Positions 18,296 to 28,288 of a DNA stretch of 64,000 bases are shown piece after piece. Source of the DNA: Gammaproteobacteria bacterium (GTDB lineage Bacteria; Pseudomonadota; Gammaproteobacteria; Pseudomonadales; Ketobacteraceae). The translations under genes and the position numbers were made by a program. The DNA lies in NCBI GenBank assembly GCA_013178375.1, contig JABLXQ010000011.1, positions 83,267 to 147,266 of the forward strand, read 5' to 3'. Position 1 is the stretch's first letter. The number at the start of each line of letters is the position of its first letter. Below the pieces are notes generated by a model that ran no database searches, had not been told where the DNA came from, and was given only the letters and a program-made list of their open reading frames with translations.

Positions 18296-18321
18296 AAAAA
18301 AGGGCCGTCTCACGACAGCCC
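18296..18321 (-). terminator. rho-independent terminator after the DUF1631 gene
   Basis: On the minus strand an 8-bp stem GGGCTGTC/GACGGCCC (one G-U pair) with a four-base loop is followed by six Ts (18301-18296). It lies 31 bases after the stop of the DUF1631 gene, upstream of ampD. Confidence 0.8.
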
Positions 18322-18351
18322 CGGATGACACGCCAAGAGTCACAAATCGAA

Positions 18352-20625
18352 TTACAGGTTTGCCTGACGCACCTTGCGCAGATTGCCGATCACGTTTTCC
18401 AGTGCGCGATCGAACAGTTGCGAATCCTCGATCACGGACACCTCGCCATTCTTCAGCGCATGCGCCACGCCCAGCGTGCTTTTCTCGTCGATCTTCACGC
18501 CAGTTCGGTTGACGAAAATCAGCTTGTCGGCCGACTTGATGTGCGCCGCCAGCTTGGCGCGGGTTTTCACCCCAGCCTCGTTGCGGAATTCAAACCAGGC
18601 GCCCACGTTCAGCTGCTTGGCCTTTTCCAGAAACGGATCATTGTCCGGCAACGGCGCGAGCTTGGGTTCCTCGCGCGGACGGGTAATGTCCAGCTGGGTC
18701 ACGACAGACTTGCGCTGAACCACCGGCGCGGCGCCCATGCGCTCCATATCCTGGGTGACGGCGGCTACCAGATCACGGGCGGGATCCTGGGATCTGTCCT
18801 CCACGTGCTCCGGCGTCTCGCCGCGCAGAATCTGCATCTGCACCTGTTCCAGTTCGGCGAACATCTCGCCCATCTCGAACGGGTTGAACGAAATAGTATT
18901 CAGGCCCTGGCGCAGGTTTTTCAGCAGCACCGGTACCACGTTGAACAACTTCTTGCGCTCGGCATCGCCCGCAGGCGGCGTCACGCTCAGCAGCAGGTGG
19001 TCAATAGTCTTTACGGCGCCCTGCCAATTGGTGCTGTCCGGGCCGTATTTCAGATAAATCAGTTTCAACACACCGGACCAACCAGTAGTCAGCAGACGCA
19101 CCACCACCGCCGGTACATTGCGACCTTCGATCTGCCTGGCAACAATCTCCAGCGCTGTTTTCTCCGCCAGCTCGGTCTTGGCCTTGCCTTCTTCCGCTGC
19201 GCGGGTACGCTGCTCGATCATCTGCGACCGGCGCACTTCGGTCTGCATGAACTGGCTGAAGTCATGCAGCAGCTCGTCGAACAGACCCATGTCGTCATTA
19301 AAATCGTTCAGAATCCGCTGCACCGTGGCCTGGATCTTCTTGAACACCATATCCTTCTGCAGCTGGTCACTGTCTTCCGACAGACCGATACCGGCGCGCG
19401 CCAGCTCGTTCAGCAACTTGCGGGCGGGATGACCGCCACGATTGAAAAAGCCCTTGTCCTTGATCGCCACTTTCAGCAGCGGAATCTGCAGACGGCCGAC
19501 CAGCGCTTTTACCGGAATCGGCAGGTTTTCATCATCCAGAATAAAGTCGAACAGCATTGCCACCAGATTGATGACGTCAGCATCGGTGTCAGTGACCTTT
19601 TCCGGACCATGCGCCTGCTCACGCTGGCGCAACACACTGCTGAGGGTATTGCGCAGATCGACTTTCTGTACCTGAATCCTGCCATCGGCAGCATCAACGC
19701 CCTGGCGCTGATTGCTCTGCAGACGCGAGAGAATTTCCACCAGCTCGGCATCACTCACAGCACGGGCATCGGCAGCATTGGAGCCGATCGGGCCGGTGTA
19801 GGCACCCACCACATCGGTCACCGTGGGAATGTTGCGCACCGATGCCAGCAGCGACTGCAACTGACCGAAGAATTCAGTGGCCGCTTCTTTCACTACATCG
19901 CGAGCGGACGTCTTGGAATCTTCCGCCCTGCCTTTTTGCGCTGCACGCTCGGATTTCTTGCGCGGCGTGCCTTTCAATTCCGGCAGAATACCGGCTTCCG
20001 CCAGATTGATATTGGCAGCGTCCAGTACATCGCCATAATTCGCCATCACGAACTTGTCGAACAGTTTGAAAATGATCAGGCGACTCGTGATATCGCACTC
20101 AACGAGTTTGCTGGCCTTCTTGAAGGCATCGCATACATGACGCGGATGCAGCGGATTGTTGTGGTCGGCCACAGTGACGCTGACCATCAACACATCCAGC
20201 CGCATGTTCAATTGATAAATACTGTCGGCAAACGCCGATTTCGCCTTGCTGGACATGCCTTCGATGGCCACGTCCATTTCCAGATCGTCATTGCCCACCA
20301 GGGACAACGAATCAAGACCGGAGGACTGATCATGCAGCGGGCGGTTGAAAGTGGATCTCGGATCTGGCAATTGCTGGAACAGGCCATTGATCTGCTGCAG
20401 GAAACCGCGCTCGATCTCCTTGCGCTTCATCCGCAACACACGCATGGTTTCGATGAATTCTTCCTGCTTCTGGGGCGAGCCGGCTTTCTGCGCGTACTCG
20501 AAGAAGGTATCGTCGGCCTTTTCAAAAACATTGGCCACCAGAGTGAGCAACTCCTCCAACGCGGCGCGGTGCGCCTTTTTCAGTGCACCGGGCAAAGCGA
20601 TGTTCTGCGAAGAACTGTCTGTCAT
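18352..20625 (-). CDS. DUF1631 family protein
   Basis: About 757 aa, soluble, largely helical and charged. N-terminal ALKKAHRAALEELLTLVANVFEKADDTFFEYAQKA fits the DUF1631 family (Pseudomonas homologue beside nadC and ampD). The C-terminal third carries a PilZ-like-looking segment (GAWFEFRNEAGVKTRAKLA and VKIDEKSTLGVAHAL), so a nucleotide-signalling link is possible but unproved. The start is uncertain: MTDSSSQ at 20625 has ACGGAA at good spacing, while in-frame starts at 20700 (MNQKPD) and 20982 give longer N-termini that look less protein-like. It is divergent from nadC and ends in a clear terminator. Confidence 0.85.
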   Translation of the reverse strand: MTDSSSQNIALPGALKKAHRAALEELLTLVANVFEKADDTFFEYAQKAGSPQKQEEFIETMRVLRMKRKEIERGFLQQINGLFQQLPDPRSTFNRPLHDQSSGLDSLSLVGNDDLEMDVAIEGMSSKAKSAFADSIYQLNMRLDVLMVSVTVADHNNPLHPRHVCDAFKKASKLVECDITSRLIIFKLFDKFVMANYGDVLDAANINLAEAGILPELKGTPRKKSERAAQKGRAEDSKTSARDVVKEAATEFFGQLQSLLASVRNIPTVTDVVGAYTGPIGSNAADARAVSDAELVEILSRLQSNQRQGVDAADGRIQVQKVDLRNTLSSVLRQREQAHGPEKVTDTDADVINLVAMLFDFILDDENLPIPVKALVGRLQIPLLKVAIKDKGFFNRGGHPARKLLNELARAGIGLSEDSDQLQKDMVFKKIQATVQRILNDFNDDMGLFDELLHDFSQFMQTEVRRSQMIEQRTRAAEEGKAKTELAEKTALEIVARQIEGRNVPAVVVRLLTTGWSGVLKLIYLKYGPDSTNWQGAVKTIDHLLLSVTPPAGDAERKKLFNVVPVLLKNLRQGLNTISFNPFEMGEMFAELEQVQMQILRGETPEHVEDRSQDPARDLVAAVTQDMERMGAAPVVQRKSVVTQLDITRPREEPKLAPLPDNDPFLEKAKQLNVGAWFEFRNEAGVKTRAKLAAHIKSADKLIFVNRTGVKIDEKSTLGVAHALKNGEVSVIEDSQLFDRALENVIGNLRKVRQANL

Positions 20626-21902
<1,277 letters not shown>

Positions 21903-21963
21903 AAACGGGTGGTTCCGATATCACCCAGCGCAAGCCCGAACTCTAATTAATTACCGCAATCAA

Positions 21964-22437
21964 TTATTGACATCCAGCAGGCCGGAAATTGATCGGCGCA
22001 GTGGTAGCGCATGTCCAGGTACCGTCAACAGTCCGCGTCCAGGTCAGCGTCTCAGGCACACCAGAAAGGACGGCCGATGCGCCATTTCCAAATGTCGCCA
22101 CAATTGTGACAACGCCCGTCAACGGATTGCTGACCTGCGGGACTCCGGCATTTGCCGGAAGCGCGACACCGACTTGGGACAAGCCCGTCAACAAAGTGGA
22201 GGCGGTAGCTCCAGGATTGCATTGCCCCACACCAGCACCAATGGCAGTACGGCCTTCTGAAAGGCATGACTCAACTGCAGTCTTTATTGCACCTGCTTCT
22301 GCCATAACTCGGGATACCTGACTTCTCAATACATAATTTTGGTATTGCGGAATCGCAACGGCGGCCAGAATTCCGATAATTGCGACCACAATCATCAATT
22401 CAATCAGGGTAAAGCCGTTCTGAAATTTCGTTTTCAT
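21964..22437 (-). CDS. pilA: type IV pilin, second copy (PilA1)
   Basis: Type IVa major-pilin-like protein (157 aa). An eight-residue leader MKTKFQNG ends at the PilD cleavage site and is followed by [22 protein letters not shown], here with the conserved Glu at mature position 5. The C-terminus has the paired cysteines of a disulfide loop ([15 protein letters not shown]). It is a diverged tandem paralogue of the neighbouring pilin at 22580-23056. The true start is the ATG at 22437; the open frame upstream to 22533 lies in the spacer. A strong hairpin separates the two pilin genes, so this copy depends on readthrough or on its own promoter. Confidence 0.93.
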   Translation of the reverse strand: MKTKFQNGFTLIELMIVVAIIGILAAVAIPQYQNYVLRSQVSRVMAEAGAIKTAVESCLSEGRTAIGAGVGQCNPGATASTLLTGLSQVGVALPANAGVPQVSNPLTGVVTIVATFGNGASAVLSGVPETLTWTRTVDGTWTCATTAPINFRPAGCQ

Positions 22438-22516
22438 GTATGAACCCCAATACGCTAAATCATTCACCAACGCTTCATTTGATAAACAATTGGACACATC
22501 GAAATCTTGAACAAAT

Positions 22517-22549
22517 AAGGGGGGGAGACACAAAATGCCTCCCCCCCTT
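22517..22549 (-). terminator. strong hairpin between the tandem pilin genes
   Basis: Perfect 11-bp stem AAGGGGGGGAG/CTCCCCCCCTT (22517-22527 and 22539-22549) with an 11-base loop, 30 bases after the stop of the upstream pilin gene. On the minus strand the stem is followed by ATTTGTTC, a weak T tract. On the plus strand the tail is TTTTTATTT. It probably terminates or attenuates pilin transcription and may also protect the 3' end of the pilin mRNA. Confidence 0.8.
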
Positions 22550-22579
22550 TTTATTTCACTTCAAGTTTTTATCTAGATA

Positions 22580-23056
22580 TTACTGGCAACCAGTGGGGCG
22601 CAAGTTCAAATCTACGTTGGTACCACAAGTCCAGGAACCATCCGGTGCGCGAGTCCAAACCAGAGTATCACCAGTCAACACTGCAGCGGCATTTCCACCA
22701 AAAGTAGCAGTAATTGTAGTGGTAGTAGTCATCGGGTTTGGAGCAACAATTGGAACACCAGTGCCAGCAGGCAGCGCAACACCGACTTGGTTATTTGCAG
22801 CTGTAGCGAGCAGATTCGAACCAGTTGCACCAGGATCACAGTTGCCTGCTGCTGCACCTACAGTAAGGCGGCCATCGTTAATACATGCTTCAACTGCAGT
22901 TTTTACCGCACCCGCTTCCTGCATTACACGAGTAACCTGCGAACGAGCAATATAGTTCTGGTACTGCGGAATCGCTACAGCAGCCAAAATACCAATGATC
23001 GCTACAACGATCATCAATTCAATCAGGGTAAAACCCTTTTGCCATTGTTGTTTCAT
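22580..23056 (-). CDS. pilA: type IV pilin, major subunit candidate (PilA2)
   Basis: 158 aa type IVa pilin. Leader MKQQWQKG, then the [26 protein letters not shown] N-terminal helix, Glu5 conserved. The C-terminal disulfide loop cysteines lie in [16 protein letters not shown] Thr-rich stretch ([13 protein letters not shown]) lies in the predicted globular beta region. A very good ribosome-binding site GGAGAAGG precedes the ATG, and the gene is followed by the strong hairpin. These make it the better candidate for the highly expressed major pilin. It is divergent from pilBCD. Confidence 0.95.
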   Translation of the reverse strand: MKQQWQKGFTLIELMIVVAIIGILAAVAIPQYQNYIARSQVTRVMQEAGAVKTAVEACINDGRLTVGAAAGNCDPGATGSNLLATAANNQVGVALPAGTGVPIVAPNPMTTTTTITATFGGNAAAVLTGDTLVWTRAPDGSWTCGTNVDLNLRPTGCQ

Positions 23057-23438
23057 CGACCTTCTCCAGTTCCAGTTGTTTCAAGTTTGTGGCCGGCACA
23101 CTGCCAACCCACTGGTTTTCAGTTAAGCATGGAGCGTACCAAAAGCAAATCTGATCAAAATCTGTCGATTTTATGAGCACTTACCCCGCCCCACATCAAA
23201 CGACCGATCGGGCTTCACCTGGCAACAACCGGCAACAACTGACAAAATTCGTCACCTGGCTGACCGGGAACCCTTCACTGATCTGCAAAATCCCACAGCC
23301 CCACGACCCTCACCGCAGGCTGGAATCTGGTCTACTATCAATTAAGTATTGCTTCGTATGCTGCTAATATCGCGGCAAGGCTCTGTCTGACATTTAAGTC
23401 AGGACGCCAGACCAATCAAGCAAAGGGATCTGATTTCA
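23057..23438. promoter_or_regulatory. divergent pilin / pilB control region
   Basis: 382 bases without a convincing gene; a 64-codon plus-strand frame at 23173-23367 looks random in composition. It should hold the pilin promoter (see the sigma54-like site) and the pilB promoter. TTAAGT-17-TAATAT near 23339-23370 is a weak sigma70-like candidate for pilB. Confidence 0.4.
23091..23107 (-). promoter_or_regulatory. possible sigma54 promoter of the pilin gene
   Basis: On the minus strand TTGGCAG is followed by GGCC so that the GG and GC dinucleotides are ten bases apart, as in -24/-12 promoters. The -24 half is good and the -12 half (CGGC in place of TTGC) is poor. It would put the start of transcription about 24 bases before the pilin ATG. 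Pilin genes of Pseudomonas are sigma54/PilR dependent, which is the main reason for listing it. Confidence 0.3.
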
Positions 23439-25148
23439 ATGAGTTCTAACGTCATTCTCAGCGGCCTCGCCCGCCGACTTCTGCTCGACGGTGCCGCGCC
23501 GGAGCCCGCCATCCGGGCTGCTGCTGAAACAGCGCAAAAACAAAAGATTCCACTGGTTACCTATCTGGTTCAAAACAATGTCGTGCCCGCGCGCGCCATT
23601 GCTGTAGCCGCGAGCGAAGAGTTCGGAACACCGCTGATAGAACTGGATTCTATTGCCACAGACGCGCTGCCAAAAGGACTGGTCAACGAAAAGCTGGTCC
23701 GCAAGCACCGGGCGCTGCCCCTGTTCAAGCGCGGCACCCGCCTTTATATAGCCGTATCCGATCCCACCAATCTGCAAGCCCTGGACGAAATCAAGTTCAA
23801 TACCGGTCTCAGCACCGAAGCCATCATCGCAGAAGAAAGCAAGCTCGACGCAGCCATCGACAGATACCTGGAAAGCAGCGAAACCAATTTCCAGGGCATG
23901 GGCGATGCCGATCTGGACGATCTGGATATAGAAGCCGGCACGGATGACAACAAGAGTGGCGACGCCACTACCGATGCCGCCGACGACGCCCCGATCGTCC
24001 GCTTCGTCAACAAGATTCTGCTGGACGCCATCAAGATGGGCGCTTCGGATATTCACTTCGAACCATATGAAAAAGCTTATCGAATCCGTTTCCGCGCTGA
24101 CGGCATCCTGCGGGAAGTCGCCCGCCCCCCGGTAAACCTAGCAACCAAGTTTTCTGCGCGCCTGAAAGTCATGTCACAGCTCGACATTTCAGAACGCCGG
24201 GTGCCGCAGGACGGCCGAATCAAGCTGAAACTGTCTAAAACCCGCGCCATCGATTTCCGGGTCAATACACTGCCCACCCTGTTCGGCGAAAAAGTAGTAC
24301 TGCGGATTCTCGACCCCGAGAGCGCCAAGCTGGGCATCGACATGCTCGGCTATGAAGATGACCAGAAACAGCTGTTCCTGAGCGCGCTGGATCGCCCCCA
24401 GGGCATGATCCTGGTGACAGGTCCTACCGGCTCCGGCAAGACGGTATCTCTCTACACTGGCTTGAATATTCTGAACACGCCCGAGCGCAACATTTCCACG
24501 GCGGAAGACCCAGTAGAAATCAACCTGGAGGGCGTGAACCAGGTCAATATGAACAACAAGGTGGGGCTCAATTTCGGCACCGCACTACGCGCGTTTCTGC
24601 GGCAAGACCCGGACATTGTGATGGTGGGTGAGATCCGCGATCTGGAAACGGCCGAAATTGCAGTAAAGGCAGCCCAGACCGGGCACTTGGTGCTGTCCAC
24701 CCTGCACACCAACAGCGCCCCGGAAACCCTGACCCGTCTTCGCAACATGGGGGTTCCCGCCTTCAACATTGCCACTTCGGTGTCGCTGATCATTGCCCAG
24801 CGTCTGGCGCGCCGCCTGTGCAAGCATTGCAAAAAACCGTTGGATATTCCCAAGGACACACTTATAGCGGAAGGGTTTAAGGAAAATGAAATCGGCACTT
24901 TCACCGTCTATGGCCCGATAGGTTGTGACAAATGTGTGAACGGGTACAAAGGCCGGGTGGGAATCTATGAAGTGGTTAAAATAACGGACGCGATTTCGCG
25001 CATTATAATGGAAGATGGAAATTCGATTCAGATTGCCGATGCCGCACGTGGAGAAGGATTCAATGATTTGCGTGCCAGCGGCCTCAAGAAAGTCAAAGAC
25101 GGCTTAACCAGCTTGGCAGAAGTCAACCGTGTAACGACAGGACACTAA
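23439..25148 (+). CDS. pilB: type IV pilus assembly ATPase
   Basis: PilB hexameric extension motor (569 aa) on the cytoplasmic side of the pilus machine. An N-terminal MshEN-like region (about 1-145) precedes a short acidic linker (155-185). The GspE/PulE domain has Walker A GPTGSGKT (328-335), Asp box STAEDPVEI, Walker B IVMVGEIRDLETAEIA and the His box TGHLVLSTLHTNSA. A four-cysteine zinc site follows, with CKHC and CDKC about 30 residues apart, before GRVGIYEV. Followed by pilC after two bases. Confidence 0.97.
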   Translation: MSSNVILSGLARRLLLDGAAPEPAIRAAAETAQKQKIPLVTYLVQNNVVPARAIAVAASEEFGTPLIELDSIATDALPKGLVNEKLVRKHRALPLFKRGTRLYIAVSDPTNLQALDEIKFNTGLSTEAIIAEESKLDAAIDRYLESSETNFQGMGDADLDDLDIEAGTDDNKSGDATTDAADDAPIVRFVNKILLDAIKMGASDIHFEPYEKAYRIRFRADGILREVARPPVNLATKFSARLKVMSQLDISERRVPQDGRIKLKLSKTRAIDFRVNTLPTLFGEKVVLRILDPESAKLGIDMLGYEDDQKQLFLSALDRPQGMILVTGPTGSGKTVSLYTGLNILNTPERNISTAEDPVEINLEGVNQVNMNNKVGLNFGTALRAFLRQDPDIVMVGEIRDLETAEIAVKAAQTGHLVLSTLHTNSAPETLTRLRNMGVPAFNIATSVSLIIAQRLARRLCKHCKKPLDIPKDTLIAEGFKENEIGTFTVYGPIGCDKCVNGYKGRVGIYEVVKITDAISRIIMEDGNSIQIADAARGEGFNDLRASGLKKVKDGLTSLAEVNRVTTGH

Positions 25149-25150
25149 GA

Positions 25151-26410
25151 ATGGCTACGGCAGCTCAGGTCAAAACCAAACCCGCCCCGAAAAAACCGGC
25201 TGAATCCAAGGTTCAGCAGTTCATTTGGGAAGGCACCGACAAGCGCGGCAACAAGGTGAAGGGCGAGCTGCCCGGACAGAACATGACCCTGGTGAAAGCG
25301 GAGTTGCGCAAGCAGGGTATCAATGCCAACAAGGTACGCAAGAAACCCACCCCACTGCTTGGTCAACGCAAGAAAAAGATCAGCCCGCTGGATATTGCCG
25401 TGTTCACGCGCCAGTTGGCCACCATGATGAAGGCGGGTGTGCCGCTGGTACAGTCATTCGATATTGTGGCGGAAGGTCATGACAATGCGTCAATGCGGGA
25501 TCTGTTGTTGAGGATCAAATCCGATATCGAAGGCGGTAACAACCTGGCCAATTCGCTGAGACAGCATCCGGTTTACTTTGACGATCTGTTTTGCAGTCTA
25601 GTGGAATCCGGCGAGCAGTCAGGTGCACTGGAGACCATGCTAGACAGGATCGCTGTATACAAGGAAAAAACGGAAGCATTGAAGGCCAAGATCAAAAAGG
25701 CAGTCAAATATCCGATTGCGGTTGTGTGCGTTGCGATTATTGTGACGATAATATTGCTGGTAAAGGTCGTACCAACCTTCCAGGAGCTTTTTTCAGGCTT
25801 TGGTGCAGAATTGCCTGCCTTTACCCAGCTCGTAATTGATATGTCGGAATGGCTACAGAAATGGTGGATACTTCTGATAGTTGGAATCATTGTCTCTGTC
25901 ACCGCATTTGTGGAGACAAAAAAACGATCTCCCGCCTTCAATGACTGGCTGGACCGACTTGCGCTTAAAACACCGGTCGTGGGGGACATCGTATTCAAGG
26001 CTACAATCGCGCGCTTCGCCAGAACCCTGGCCACCACCTTTGCGGCAGGTGTCCCTTTGGTCGATGCCCTGACGTCCGTCGCCGGCGCGACCGGCAACGT
26101 CATCTATCGCAATGCTGTCACCAAAATCAAGGATGATGTTTCAAGCGGCACCCAGCTTAATTTTTCGATGAAGGCCAGTGGCGTATTTCCAGCCATGGCA
26201 GTACAGATGACCGCCATCGGCGAGGAATCCGGTGCACTGGATACCATGCTGGACAAGGTCGCCTCCTACTATGAAAGCGAAGTTGACAACGCAGTCGACG
26301 GCCTCACCAGTCTGCTTGAACCCATCATCATGTCGGTTCTGGGTGTCCTCGTCGGCGGCCTGATCATTGCCATGTACCTCCCCATCTTCCAGCTGGGTTC
26401 CGTGGTGTAA
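25151..26410 (+). CDS. pilC: type IV pilus inner membrane platform protein
   Basis: PilC/GspF family (419 aa), the inner membrane platform that couples PilB to pilin polymerisation. Two T2SF repeats are visible, each with an FTRQLATMMKAGVPLVQS- or FARTLATTFAAGVPLVDA-like helix, GNNLANSL, and ESGxxSGALETML or EESGALDTMLDK. There are three main membrane helices (about residues 190-215, 230-255 and 390-412). The N-terminal basic segment includes the FIWEGTDKRGNKVKGE strand typical of PilC. Eighteen bases before pilD. Confidence 0.97.
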   Translation: MATAAQVKTKPAPKKPAESKVQQFIWEGTDKRGNKVKGELPGQNMTLVKAELRKQGINANKVRKKPTPLLGQRKKKISPLDIAVFTRQLATMMKAGVPLVQSFDIVAEGHDNASMRDLLLRIKSDIEGGNNLANSLRQHPVYFDDLFCSLVESGEQSGALETMLDRIAVYKEKTEALKAKIKKAVKYPIAVVCVAIIVTIILLVKVVPTFQELFSGFGAELPAFTQLVIDMSEWLQKWWILLIVGIIVSVTAFVETKKRSPAFNDWLDRLALKTPVVGDIVFKATIARFARTLATTFAAGVPLVDALTSVAGATGNVIYRNAVTKIKDDVSSGTQLNFSMKASGVFPAMAVQMTAIGEESGALDTMLDKVASYYESEVDNAVDGLTSLLEPIIMSVLGVLVGGLIIAMYLPIFQLGSVV

Positions 26411-26427
26411 GGATACCGTTCAACACA

Positions 26428-27336
26428 ATGCAGAACTTCACAACCTACCTATCCCAAAACCCCGACTTCTTCGTCGGGGTTATTGTTTTATTCGGCCTGA
26501 TGTTCGGCAGTTTCTTCAACGTGGTGATCTACCGCCTGCCCATCATGATGCAGCTGGACTGGCTGCAAAACGCCCGTGAATTCCTGCAGGAACTCTTCGA
26601 CCGGGAATTGCCCGGGGAGCTGCAACAACACCCGGACAAACTCCCCAAACCACCGTTCAATCTCGTCAAACCCGACTCCACCTGCCCTGCCTGTGGCCAC
26701 AAAATCCGCTGGCATGAAAACATTCCGCTGGTCAGCTATGCGCTGCTGAAAGGCAAATGCAGCGCCTGCAAGACTCGCATTTCACCGCGCTATCCCATCA
26801 TCGAGCTGGTCACTGGCCTGTTGTCAGGATTCGTGGCGTGGAAACTGGGTTTCGGCTGGGAAACTGCTGCCGCCCTGGTCTTCACCTGGAGCCTGATCTG
26901 CCTCACCGTCATCGATTTCGACCACAAGCTGCTGCCGGACCAGATCACCCTGCCGCTGATGTGGCTCGGTCTGCTGGTGAACATGCAAGGCATGTTTGTC
27001 AGCCTGAACGATGCCATCATCGGCGCCGCTGCTGGCTACCTGTCCCTGTGGAGCATCTACTGGATCTTCAAATTGCTCACCGGCAAGGAAGGCATGGGCT
27101 ACGGCGACTTCAAACTGCTGGCGGCACTGTGCGCCTGGATGGGCTGGCAGGCGCTGCCATTGATCGTCCTGCTATCGTCGCTGGTGGGATCTGTCATCGG
27201 CGTCGGCCTGATCATTATGAAGGGCCGCGACAAAAATATCCCGATTCCATTCGGCCCTTACCTGGCCATAGCCGGCTGGATCGCGTTTTTCTGGGGTGAT
27301 GCCATCATCCGCTACTACCAGCACAACTTCACCTGA
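26428..27336 (+). CDS. pilD: prepilin peptidase / N-methyltransferase
   Basis: A24-family aspartic protease (302 aa) that removes prepilin leaders and N-methylates the new N-terminal Phe. The cytoplasmic loop holds the four zinc cysteines as CPAC and CSAC about 20 residues apart, typical of the bifunctional enzymes. The catalytic aspartates are in TVIDFDHKLLPD and GYGDFKLLAAL. About eight hydrophobic helices are present. It would process both pilins of this locus, and probably other pseudopilins in the cell. Confidence 0.97.
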   Translation: MQNFTTYLSQNPDFFVGVIVLFGLMFGSFFNVVIYRLPIMMQLDWLQNAREFLQELFDRELPGELQQHPDKLPKPPFNLVKPDSTCPACGHKIRWHENIPLVSYALLKGKCSACKTRISPRYPIIELVTGLLSGFVAWKLGFGWETAAALVFTWSLICLTVIDFDHKLLPDQITLPLMWLGLLVNMQGMFVSLNDAIIGAAAGYLSLWSIYWIFKLLTGKEGMGYGDFKLLAALCAWMGWQALPLIVLLSSLVGSVIGVGLIIMKGRDKNIPIPFGPYLAIAGWIAFFWGDAIIRYYQHNFT

Positions 27337-27488
27337 GCCGTCGCGCGGCCGGGCGGCATCCACGCCCGGCGCGCACCGCAAACCATTCCCGCCGGATCAA
27401 CTTTACTTGCCCTGCCCGACAGGCAAGAATACCCCGCTGAATCAAACGAAAGATGCGTTGCCCTGTGACGCGTGCAAGTGAGGTAATT

Positions 27489-28100
27489 ATGTTGGTAGTG
27501 GGCGTGACAGGCGGCATCGGCAGTGGCAAAACCGCCGCCACCGACCGGTTTCAGGCGCTGGGCATCAAGGTAGTGGATGCGGATCTGGCATCCCGCGTGG
27601 TGGTGGAACCGGGACGCCCTGCACTGCAGGCGATTGCCGCGCATTTTGGCCCCGGTGTCATCAGCGAAGACGGCAGCCTCAACCGCCGCGCTCTGCGCGA
27701 GATCGTGTTTGCCCATCCCGACGAGCGCAAGTGGCTGGAACGCCTGACCCATCCGCTGATTGCGCAGGAAATTCTGCAGCAGATCCAGTCGAGTACGTCA
27801 CCTTACACCATCCTGGCGTCGCCTCTGCTCCTGGAAAGCGGCCAGTCGCGCATGGCCCAGCGCGTGCTGGTGATCGACGTACCGGAGGAAGTGCAGATCG
27901 CCCGCACCACCAGCCGCGACAACACCGATGTCGCCGGCGTGAAAGCCATTATCGCAGCACAGATGAAACGGGAAGACCGCGTGGCAAAAGCCGATGACGT
28001 GATTGTGAATGACAAATCCCTGGAGGCGCTGCACGACGCAGTGGACCGGCTGCATCAACAGTACTTGCAACTGGCCCGCACGCTGGAGCAAACATCATGA
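27489..28100 (+). CDS. coaE: dephospho-CoA kinase
   Basis: Last step of coenzyme A synthesis (203 aa). The P-loop [11 protein letters not shown] lies at the N-terminus, with DADLASR and the LLLESG segment following, and a C-terminal helical lid. The ATG at 27489 is chosen because GAGGT lies six bases upstream and gives the normal N-terminus MLVVGVTGG; an upstream in-frame start at 27453 would add residues not typical of the family. Preceded by 152 bases after pilD that contain GC-rich inverted repeats. Overlaps yacG by four bases (ATGA). Confidence 0.96.
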   Translation: MLVVGVTGGIGSGKTAATDRFQALGIKVVDADLASRVVVEPGRPALQAIAAHFGPGVISEDGSLNRRALREIVFAHPDERKWLERLTHPLIAQEILQQIQSSTSPYTILASPLLLESGQSRMAQRVLVIDVPEEVQIARTTSRDNTDVAGVKAIIAAQMKREDRVAKADDVIVNDKSLEALHDAVDRLHQQYLQLARTLEQTS

Positions 28101-28288
28101 AAGTAAAATGCCCCACCTGCCAGAAAGAAACGGAATGGAGCGAGCGCAATCCCTATCGTCCGTTCTGCTGTGAACGCTGCAAGCTGATCGACCTGGGCGG
28201 CTGGGCCAGCGGAGAAAACGCAATTCCGGGCGAACCGGATTTCAGTCAGCAGGAAGACGATAACGAAGGTAATCACTCACTGCACTGA
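28097..28288 (+). CDS. yacG: DNA gyrase inhibitor, zinc-binding
   Basis: Small YacG protein (63 aa) with one Cys4 zinc site: CPTC near the N-terminus and CERC about 20 residues later, followed by the conserved [11 protein letters not shown]. The acidic C-terminal tail is also typical. In E. coli it binds GyrB and inhibits gyrase. The start overlaps the coaE stop, so the two are co-translated. Its last 16 bases overlap the end of the convergent Nudix-ThiE gene. Confidence 0.95.
   Translation: MKVKCPTCQKETEWSERNPYRPFCCERCKLIDLGGWASGENAIPGEPDFSQQEDDNEGNHSLH

Noticed and set aside
23173..23367. 64-codon open frame in the pilin/pilB gap
   Set aside because: No ribosome-binding site of note, random composition and no recognised family; more likely promoter DNA.
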